NCBI RefSeq assembly: GCF_018619335.1
Contig: NZ_JAHHDX010000042.1
Location: 1-60,853 of the forward strand
Origin: Alteromonas sp. ALT199
Lineage (GTDB): Bacteria; Pseudomonadota; Gammaproteobacteria; Enterobacterales; Alteromonadaceae
Direction of reading: 5' to 3'
Length of the DNA: 60,853 bases
Below, piece by piece: positions 55,102 through 60,853 of this stretch; positions within the stretch are counted from its first letter, which is position 1; each line of letters starts with the position of its first letter. A program made the position numbers and the translations under genes. The notes below the pieces were generated by a model that ran no database searches, was not told the origin of the DNA, and saw only the letters and a program-made list of their open reading frames with translations.

Positions 55102-55773
55102 ATGCCGCAGAAAGTTATCTTATTCGACATCAATGAGACTGTCTTAAATTTAGGTCAGTTAAAGCCTAAGTTTGAGCAGTACTTTGGAAACGAACTATTC
55201 TTGAATACTTGGTTTTCAATGCTGCTACACTCATCCACAGTATGCTTAACAACCAAGGTAAAAACAAACTTTAAAGACTTAGCAGTGGCGAGTTTAAATG
55301 CACTCGCTGGTCGGTTAGGTAAATCGTTAACTAGTGAGCAATGTAGCGATGTTATAAGTACATTAGCAAATTTACCTGCGCATGATGATATTAAGCCTGC
55401 ATTGGTTTTATTGAGGAGTGCGGGTTTCAAGCTTGTTGCTTTCTCAAATTCATCTGAAACTTTACTTAAATCTCAGTTAAAAAATGCTGGATTAACCGAA
55501 TATTTCGATAACGCAATTTCAGTTGAAAACGCAAAGACTTTTAAGCCATCCGAAGATGCTTATAAATATGCCGTTGAAAAGCTAAATGTCACTTCTCATA
55601 ACATGACATTGGTGGCCGCCCATGACTGGGATACCCATGGCGCTTTATGCGCTGGATTAAATGCGGCTTTCGTAGACCGATTTAACGCACCATATAATCC
55701 GACTTATAAAAAGCCAGCAATTATTGGTAATACAATGGGTGAAATTGTAGATAAGCTGATTGAGTTAAAGTGA
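55102..55773 (+). CDS. Haloacid dehalogenase type II family protein, island copy
   Basis: A 223-residue HAD hydrolase. Start at ATG 55102 with AGGGAG five bases upstream; a GTG two codons earlier overlaps that site. Motifs: LFDINETVLN (nucleophile Asp), LVAFSNSSETLLKSQ, AKTFKPSEDAYKYA and VAAHDWDTHGALCAG. Same family as the core gene at 19739-20410 and with the same motif spellings, but diverged. Probably in an operon with the TetR gene. Confidence 0.88.
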   Translation: MPQKVILFDINETVLNLGQLKPKFEQYFGNELFLNTWFSMLLHSSTVCLTTKVKTNFKDLAVASLNALAGRLGKSLTSEQCSDVISTLANLPAHDDIKPALVLLRSAGFKLVAFSNSSETLLKSQLKNAGLTEYFDNAISVENAKTFKPSEDAYKYAVEKLNVTSHNMTLVAAHDWDTHGALCAGLNAAFVDRFNAPYNPTYKKPAIIGNTMGEIVDKLIELK

Positions 55774-55925
55774 CTAAATTCAGCGTCTGTTGTGCGCTCT
55801 TAGCTGCCTGCCGGATGGCAGTCTAAACTTATTCTTCGAAACTACTATCTATAATTAATTCTTTTATTTTCAAAGCACGCGATAAAGCAATATATCGAAT
55901 CTCTACTGCTGCCCACCTTTTAGTT

Positions 55926-56137
55926 CTAGATATGTGGAAAGGTACAATTGGCCGGGTAACGTTCTACCGCTTCCCTCAGCTTCGCAATGACCTTGTAATC
56001 GTGGGTTCCATTCGGCTAATATCGATATACTGATTCACTAATGCCATCAACGCGACAAGCCAAACATAAGCTAGCCCCATGCTGCTCTCGCGCATAGTTC
56101 ACAAGCTCACGCCTTATCGCTGGCTTTACAGCTTTTT
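55926..56137 (-). pseudogene. Truncated IS3 orfB (transposase catalytic part)
   Basis: Entering the -1 frame at the A7 run 56133-56139 gives KAVKPAIRRELVNYAREQHG, then SLCLACRVDGISESVYRY, an in-frame TAG (56016-56018), and PNGTHDYKVIAKLREAVERYPA before homology is lost. This is the start of an IS3 orfB without the DDE catalytic domain. The stop and the truncation are both disabling. Confidence 0.75.
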
Positions 56138-56524
56138 TTCAACGATATCTTTGAGGATCCGATGTTCCAGGCTTAAGTCTGCAAACATGGCTTTGAGTTT
56201 CTGGTTCTCGTCTTCAAGCTCTTTCAATCGTTTGACTTCAGACGCTTCTATTCCACCGTATTTGGCTTTCCAGTTGTAATAGGTCGCATCAGAAATACCG
56301 TACTCACGGCAGACTTCTTTCACCAGTCTGCCTGCTTCCACTTCCTTTAAGATCTTCACGATCTGCGTTTCTGTGTATCGAGATTTTTTCATCAGGAGTT
56401 CTCCTTTCTTGGCTCTGTTTACGCCGAAGAACTCTAAAAAGGTATGTAAATACTTTAGGGGGCATAAAATTGGACTCGTTAGGTAACAAACAGATTTTTG
56501 TTACATTCTCTAGTTGACACTACA
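55930..56524 (-). mobile_element. IS3-family insertion sequence remnant
   Basis: Contains an intact orfA (56126-56392) and the first 65 or so codons of orfB, then homology stops near 55945. On the upstream side the element probably reaches about 56524, where TGTAGTGTCAAC on the minus strand looks like a terminal repeat; this end is inferred, and no matching right end is present. No longer able to move. Confidence 0.65.
56126..56392 (-). CDS. IS3-family transposase OrfA
   Basis: An 88-residue protein: helix-turn-helix (SRYTETQIVKILKEVEAG and EVCREYGISDATYYNWKAKYGG) followed by a leucine-zipper-like coiled coil (EVKRLKELEDENQKLKAMF). Typical OrfA of the IS407 type. The end of the gene has an A AAA AAG run used by IS3 elements for -1 frameshifting into OrfB. 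Intact, but without a partner. Confidence 0.9.
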   Translation of the reverse strand: MKKSRYTETQIVKILKEVEAGRLVKEVCREYGISDATYYNWKAKYGGIEASEVKRLKELEDENQKLKAMFADLSLEHRILKDIVEKKL

Positions 56525-56660
56525 CCCTCTAATTTAATATCCAAAAGAAACCTCGCGTAATATTTTCTCGTAAAATTACGCACCAAGCGTAATTCATATT
56601 TTTGTGTTCTAATTAACAAAACTGCCTAATGGACATTCATTTCAACCATGGAAAGAAAAA

Positions 56661-57914
56661 ATGGATTACAACCCACACAAACAAAGTCAGTCTTTAGCAA
56701 CAACTAAGCTTTGTATTGAGCACGCGCTTTCTCACTGTAAATCGCAAAAAGAATTAGCTCTTGAGCTCAACGAGGAGCAAAGCAGAATATCCGAAATGAA
56801 AAAGGGCATTACCCGTTTGAGGACAGTAAAAGCGGAAGCGATTTTTGCGAAGTTTGGATATCCTCGAGGCTCCAAAGGTCGATACTTCCCTAGGTCCAAA
56901 GCTGTCAAGTCGGCGTCGGAGCTAACGCAGTTGATACAAGCACGTGGAAAATATCTACAAAGCGTAATTCTTCAAGACATTTTGATTATCTATAAAAAGT
57001 ATTTTTGCACTGCTCAAGATGTTAAAGAGACTAACTCCGAAATTGACCACATTTTTAATGAGTTAATATTTGACCCAGTCTTTTGTGATGCTTCGAATAC
57101 ACTTATTAACGAATACTTCGGCGGCTATAGTGACTTTTGGCACCCAAATACTTTCGAAATTGACGCTTCCAAACTAAGTGAATTAAGTTTATCAAAAGAC
57201 AGCGTTTACAGAACTCTAGTAGAGAGAATTAAGTCGTTTCAGTTGATTGACGCGTTTGCGTCTTTTGGTCAAGAACACGTAAATCAAGATGATGTATACA
57301 AACTTTCCATATTCGTATTGGCTTCAGTAGCCGTTAATCTAACGATGACAGACAAGAGCTACTTTTTAGCAGCTTGGGATTGTACACCTTGCAGATTTGG
57401 ACATATAGATTATGTATCAGAAGTTTCGGTAAGTGGCATTACGTTGGCTGAGGCAGACTTCTGCGATAACGGGGCTGGAAGGCTAATCTATTTTGGAAAA
57501 AAGAAATCTCTTGAGAAACAAAACTGCTTGGAGGCGCTCATATATCAGTTAAAGAAAAAGCTTCCGAACACATCTAAGTACAACTTGATGGAACTACCGC
57601 GCCCTCTTTTCTCCGAGTCAGACTTATACTTAAAGTTGGACAGTGTAATTATTGTGTACGATCCCGATACTTCAGTGAGTAAAGTTTGTGTATCGCTTAT
57701 GCCATCGTTAAATGTAACAGAGAACTCAGGCATGGAAAGACTTAACTTAATATTGCCTGACGTAACTCCAAAAGAGTTAATCGAAGAGGTGCTACCTTTG
57801 ATAAATCAACTTTCTGACAGTGAAGATTTTCTATGCTGGGAAACAACGGAACACAGCGTTAAATCAAAATTAGCCGAGCTGGGAGTGTTACTTCCAGGCG
57901 TCATCACCATCTAG
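56661..57914 (+). CDS. Unknown protein with N-terminal helix-turn-helix
   Basis: A 417-residue protein I do not recognise. Residues about 17-70 look like a Cro/XRE-type helix-turn-helix (CKSQKELALELNEEQSRISEMKKG). The rest is a mixture of helices and strands with no known catalytic motif that I can see; there are several cysteines (CTAQD, VFCDAS, AWDCTPCRFGH) but no regular metal site. AT-rich, in the accessory region after the IS remnant. A strong inverted repeat follows the stop. It may be a regulator or part of a defence or mobile module; evidence is lacking. Confidence 0.6.
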   Translation: MDYNPHKQSQSLATTKLCIEHALSHCKSQKELALELNEEQSRISEMKKGITRLRTVKAEAIFAKFGYPRGSKGRYFPRSKAVKSASELTQLIQARGKYLQSVILQDILIIYKKYFCTAQDVKETNSEIDHIFNELIFDPVFCDASNTLINEYFGGYSDFWHPNTFEIDASKLSELSLSKDSVYRTLVERIKSFQLIDAFASFGQEHVNQDDVYKLSIFVLASVAVNLTMTDKSYFLAAWDCTPCRFGHIDYVSEVSVSGITLAEADFCDNGAGRLIYFGKKKSLEKQNCLEALIYQLKKKLPNTSKYNLMELPRPLFSESDLYLKLDSVIIVYDPDTSVSKVCVSLMPSLNVTENSGMERLNLILPDVTPKELIEEVLPLINQLSDSEDFLCWETTEHSVKSKLAELGVLLPGVITI

Positions 57915-57979
57915 TATCTAATGAACAATATTTTGATACTGTTTTCACTATTTCATAAATCTCAGACTGTTGTTTGGAA

Positions 57980-58009
57980 AGGTAACGTTAATCTACATTA
58001 ACGTTACCT
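57980..58009. repeat. Perfect 13-bp inverted repeat
   Basis: AGGTAACGTTAAT / ATTAACGTTACCT with a four-base loop CTAC, 65 bases after the stop of the 417-residue gene. No T run follows. Could be a terminator helped by other factors, or a protein-binding site. Confidence 0.7.
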
Positions 58010-58165
58010 ATTCGAGTGAAGATAAGAAGTTAGCTTTCCGCTTTTGATTACGATATGTCATGCAAGCGAATAGCGCTCACGTCAGCAGCAAATGTTGAAT
58101 AATTAAAGGGTTGTAAATCTCTGCCAAGATAGTTGGGTTACGTCAACATGTTGGAGATATACAAG

Positions 58166-58537
58166 ATGAAAACTAAGCTACCTCATATTGGTATTTTTTG
58201 GGTCTACAAGTCGACTGTACTTGCTAAGGCGATGCCTTTGAATAGTGCAGAGCCTGATAGCCTTTCACTCTATGACAGTAACTTTAGCCATTTAGTAGAG
58301 TGGGAAGAGCATAGAATATACCTTCCGTGTTTTCCTGAGCTCATTGCTGTTGAATATCAAGAAGTCAGCAGGGGTAGAGTAATCTACTCTGGAAACTCAA
58401 AGTTCTTTAAAATATATGCAGACAGAAAAGTGGTACAGAGCGTTGAGCTTCAAACCTTGGTATGTGATAAATTTAATCTAATACCGAGTCAATGCACTTG
58501 GAAGCTAGACAAGCATTACCGTATCTTTAGTTCATAA
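58166..58537 (+). CDS. Unknown protein, 123 residues
   Basis: Start at ATG 58166 with GGAG nine bases upstream; the frame is open further 5', from a TTG at 58133, but without a site. The protein (from MKTKLPHIGIFWVYKSTVLAK) is a small alpha/beta protein of strands rich in aromatic residues (VEWEEHRIYLPCFPELIAVEY). No family recognised. It ends 61 bases before the glycosylase-like gene on the same strand, so the two may be co-transcribed and act together. Confidence 0.62.
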   Translation: MKTKLPHIGIFWVYKSTVLAKAMPLNSAEPDSLSLYDSNFSHLVEWEEHRIYLPCFPELIAVEYQEVSRGRVIYSGNSKFFKIYADRKVVQSVELQTLVCDKFNLIPSQCTWKLDKHYRIFSS

Positions 58538-58598
58538 AAAGCTTACGAAAAAGTTAAAAAGTCGCTCAGTAAAGAGTACGCAAGCAAATCATAGGGAC

Positions 58599-59414
58599 AT
58601 GACGTTGAATATATTTGAAGTAATAAACAATAGTATTTCTGATTTTGTAGAAAACCAAGAAAATCAAGCGCTCAAGAGAGGTACAGGCTCTTATTCGATA
58701 CCGTTTAGAGGCTCTATCTTTGGAGAAGTCGAGACAGCAAAAGTATTAAGTAAGCTCAATACCGAATCAGTCGATGTGATTTGGTTAGGCTCAAATCCTA
58801 ATGTTCCTGAATCTCTCGACGCTATTTTGACTCCTTCCTCCCCTTCTCACTACGAGGGTTTTGTGCAACAGGCCATGAACGACAATTTCAGCGAAGCGTA
58901 CAAAAATAGCGAAGGTGCGAATGTCCCATTGTGGGATCCTATTAGCAAGCCAAACAACAAGTGGCAATTCTACTCAGAGATATTCAATAAGCGGTTTGGC
59001 GAACACAAAACACTCATGGCTAACATAGTGCTGTGGGGAAGTAAGGATTTCAAAAGCTTCACTTCTCAGTTGGCTAAATACGATAAAGCGCTTTTAGAGA
59101 GAGCTATTCAGTTTTCGTACGAGCTGAACAATCAGATAATAGAGTACTTCAAGCCAAAGGTTGTTCTTGTTCCCAAGAGCTTTAATAGCCCATCATCAAA
59201 GAATTGGCTGTTACACTCTTCAAACTTGACGGACATACAACATCACGAAGTGAGAGGTAAAGTAACGTTCAAGTTTTCAGTAGGTAAACTGCAAAAAGAC
59301 GATTTTAAAACAACTGTAATATCAGCCCCCCACCCTTCATACACACCAAGAATTGGTCGTGAATTTAGCGAGTCTGCGCAAAACGCTATCTTCACAGTAT
59401 TACAAAATTGCTGA
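58599..59414 (+). CDS. Uracil-DNA-glycosylase-fold-like protein
   Basis: A 271-residue protein with the landmarks of the UDG superfamily: strand plus loop VIWLGSNPNVPES (residues 60-72), comparable to the GxxPG motif I; an ANIVLWGS strand at 141-148, comparable to the Asn-containing strand; a helix and strand ending KPKVVLVPKS (185-193); and APHPSY (243-248), comparable to the HPS motif II that contacts DNA. The classical catalytic Asp/Asn of motif I is not clear. May be a DNA glycosylase or a nucleotide-binding relative. It follows the 123-residue gene. The assignment is from motif order only, with no family search. Confidence 0.5.
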   Translation: MTLNIFEVINNSISDFVENQENQALKRGTGSYSIPFRGSIFGEVETAKVLSKLNTESVDVIWLGSNPNVPESLDAILTPSSPSHYEGFVQQAMNDNFSEAYKNSEGANVPLWDPISKPNNKWQFYSEIFNKRFGEHKTLMANIVLWGSKDFKSFTSQLAKYDKALLERAIQFSYELNNQIIEYFKPKVVLVPKSFNSPSSKNWLLHSSNLTDIQHHEVRGKVTFKFSVGKLQKDDFKTTVISAPHPSYTPRIGREFSESAQNAIFTVLQNC

Positions 59415-59440
59415 TACACATTACTCAACACGTCTACAGT

Positions 59441-59472
59441 ACAGTGTTGCTTGCGCCATCTGGCAACACTGT
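59441..59472. terminator. Inverted repeat between converging genes
   Basis: ACAGTGTTGC / GCAACACTGT, a perfect 10-bp stem around a 12-base loop, placed between the converging glycosylase-like gene and the 410-residue gene and touching the latter's stop codon. No T run, so a rho-independent terminator is likely but not certain. Confidence 0.55.
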
Positions 59473-60704
59473 CAACTGTTCAAGAAAATATCTTTGTAGC
59501 GCTCAAGCATTTTAATACGTTTAGTCTCTAGAGTGTTAGGAGACAGAATAAGACTGCGAATATTGCACTTCTCTACACCAGATAACGTTCGCTTCCCCAT
59601 TAGTTTGACTCTATCTTCGATGGGCATTTCAACTAACGAATCGGGAGCAATGATATCAAACTGACTCAAGAAACAAGGCACGCGCTCCATCTCTAGTAGA
59701 GAATACTTTTTCGCCGAGTGTTTATATGAATAGACATATGCACTCTCGACCCTAGTTGCATACGATATATTTTTCATTACCGTAAGTGCGTCATCTTCGG
59801 TATAAGATCTTTCTTTAAAGATGAGGTCAAATAGCTTCGATACCGGACAGTAAATTTTGTTCTTTATGGTCCCTCCGCACTCAGCTTTAAAAACGTCATA
59901 AGTGGCCTGAGTAAACGGTTGCTCTTTACCTCTTATTTTCCAATTAAACTTCTCTTCCTTCCCGAAAAAACTGTTATGAACAATTTGCGGAGCAAAAACA
60001 TTATGTAATTGAAGTCCATTTTCCATTAACGATATGATAGAGTTTTTTGTCGCGCGTTTACGTTCGTCCCCTAGTAGCGTGTTAAACCAATTAAAAAATT
60101 TTGCCAACTCACTATCTCTAAAATAAGAGGGAGTGAAGTCAACTCTAACATGCCTAAAATCAACACCACCATTATTGCTAACTAAATAAATTCTTATCCC
60201 TTTTCCTTTTTTAAATTTCAAAACCCAAGAATATTTATAATATTTGTTGCTTGAACCTTTTTCTAAAGTAGAATTTTTAGGACAATCACCAGCGCTTAAC
60301 CGACTACTTATTTTTAAAGATTTTTCTTTAGATATACCGTATCCAATTGTTAACCTATCAAAATCTGGGTCAACCCATCGAGGATTGTCTAAGTAGCGAT
60401 AAAAATTATCTGAGTTTCTTTTTAAAAATCCGTCATTACTTACTATGGCACTAAGTGCGCTATCTCTGTCCTCAATTCGTAGTGCCGAATAAAAGTCTTG
60501 AATTAACTTTGCATCCTTCTTTTGAGTTTTGGCGTTACTGCACATTGAGTCATTAAGTTTGCATCGGGAACGTAGTTCACGAAACCTCCTTCTACTACAA
60601 TGATTATTAATGAGATTGTTATTATGTACTGTGGTAGTAGTATAGTTAGTAGTATTAGTTATATTAGTAGTGTACATACTGATAGTTGTGTGCGTGTGTG
60701 ACAT
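59472..60704 (-). CDS. Unknown protein, possible replication-initiator-like, Thr/Asn-rich start
   Basis: A 410-residue protein as read from ATG at 60704; the true start may be the Met at 60545, since the first 40 residues are a Thr/Asn-rich run encoded by a simple-sequence stretch and neither start has a good ribosome site. The body has a strand FDRLTIGYGISKEKSLK (near residue 115), then YSWVLKFKKGKGIRIYLV and HVRVDFTPSYF. The order strand, G-x-I strand and R-V-x-F-x-P recalls rolling-circle or filamentous-phage initiator proteins, but no HUH or catalytic Tyr motif can be pointed out. The family is not recognised with confidence. Confidence 0.55.
   Translation of the reverse strand: MSHTHTTISMYTTNITNTTNYTTTTVHNNNLINNHCSRRRFRELRSRCKLNDSMCSNAKTQKKDAKLIQDFYSALRIEDRDSALSAIVSNDGFLKRNSDNFYRYLDNPRWVDPDFDRLTIGYGISKEKSLKISSRLSAGDCPKNSTLEKGSSNKYYKYSWVLKFKKGKGIRIYLVSNNGGVDFRHVRVDFTPSYFRDSELAKFFNWFNTLLGDERKRATKNSIISLMENGLQLHNVFAPQIVHNSFFGKEEKFNWKIRGKEQPFTQATYDVFKAECGGTIKNKIYCPVSKLFDLIFKERSYTEDDALTVMKNISYATRVESAYVYSYKHSAKKYSLLEMERVPCFLSQFDIIAPDSLVEMPIEDRVKLMGKRTLSGVEKCNIRSLILSPNTLETKRIKMLERYKDIFLNS
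60605..60700. repeat. Simple-sequence stretch rich in TAG/TTA
   Basis: Low-complexity DNA (repeats like GTAGTAGTAT, TAGTTAGTAG, TATTAGTAGT) that on the minus strand reads as a Thr/Asn/Tyr run at the start of the 410-residue protein. Such tracts can gain or lose repeats. Confidence 0.65.
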
Positions 60705-60839
60705 GTATTTAAATTAGTAAACTCACAAAATTTTCCTATTATTTTAAAAAAGATGCCTTACCCCTCAAAAACGCGCTCTAGCCCTGCTAAAACCGCATCC
60801 CTACTGCATTTTTACGATATTACATTTTTTAGAGTGAAA

Positions 60840-60853
60840 GCGTTGCGCAACGC
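60840..60853. repeat. 14-bp perfect palindrome at the window edge
   Basis: GCGTTGCGCAACGC reads the same on both strands and is GC-rich in AT-rich DNA. It is cut off by the window end, so a longer structure may exist. Confidence 0.6.

Noticed and set aside
1..60853. CRISPR array
   Set aside because: No series of regularly spaced direct repeats was found; the only repeats seen are protein-domain repeats (PAS, CheA motifs), operators and single hairpins.

Overview
The window looks like a chromosomal segment of a marine gammaproteobacterium of the Alteromonas type. The basis is gene content: DUF3392 and DUF2986 proteins, hybrid AraC-output sensor proteins, a cheYAWRDB-type chemosensory operon, moderate AT richness and gammaproteobacterial codon use. 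This is an inference, because there is no rRNA or other taxonomic marker in view. From about 44.6 kb onward the DNA is accessory, beginning at a tRNA-Phe 3'-end fragment followed by a tyrosine integrase.

Region 1 (0.25-11.4 kb) is a carbohydrate catabolic locus. It holds an iron-type alcohol dehydrogenase, a DUF1080 lipoprotein (3-keto-disaccharide hydrolase family), a GMC oxidoreductase with its Tat-type small subunit, three TIM-barrel sugar isomerase/epimerases, an MFS permease of the nucleoside:H+ symporter type, a Gfo/Idh/MocA dehydrogenase and a LacI regulator with two visible operators. The set fits a 3-keto-glycoside route: oxidation of a sugar in the periplasm, cleavage or isomerisation, uptake, then reduction or oxidation in the cytoplasm.

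Region 2 (11.5-20.8 kb) is mixed. It has a small DUF3392 membrane protein, a 1280-residue hybrid sensor/regulator that has lost its phospho-acceptor histidine, a divergent 51-residue peptide with a double-glycine-like leader, two HAD hydrolases, an EamA transporter, a TPR-GGDEF protein with a degenerate GGDEF site, and a small secreted protein.

Region 3 (21.2-40.4 kb) is the most striking part. Two complete eight-gene chemosensory operons lie head to tail with the same order: membrane MCP-like, cheY, cheA, cheW, soluble PAS-MCP, cheR, cheD, cheB. The layout resembles the che2/F7 system of Pseudomonas aeruginosa. The copies have diverged in modular ways. The PAS-MCP has two PAS/PAC repeats plus two HAMP-like units in one copy and four plus one in the other. 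The CheA linker has three GFGFF-type motifs in one copy and five in the other. The cheR of the right-hand copy has a frameshift.

Region 4 (40.7-44.4 kb) holds two MFS exporters, a LysR regulator and a DUF2986 protein. Region 5 (44.5-60.85 kb) is an integrated island. Its left end is a 46-bp tRNA-Phe fragment with the old tRNA terminator. Cargo includes an integrase, two paralogous LysR regulators, a membrane MCP, two AhpD-like CxxC proteins, DoxX and DUF2798 proteins, a redoxin, a broken DsbA-family gene, an SDR, a TetR regulator with three palindromic operators, a HAD dehalogenase and an IS3 remnant. After these come unfamiliar genes, including a protein with uracil-DNA-glycosylase-fold motifs and a 410-residue protein with a Thr/Asn-rich start. 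The right end of the island is not in the window.
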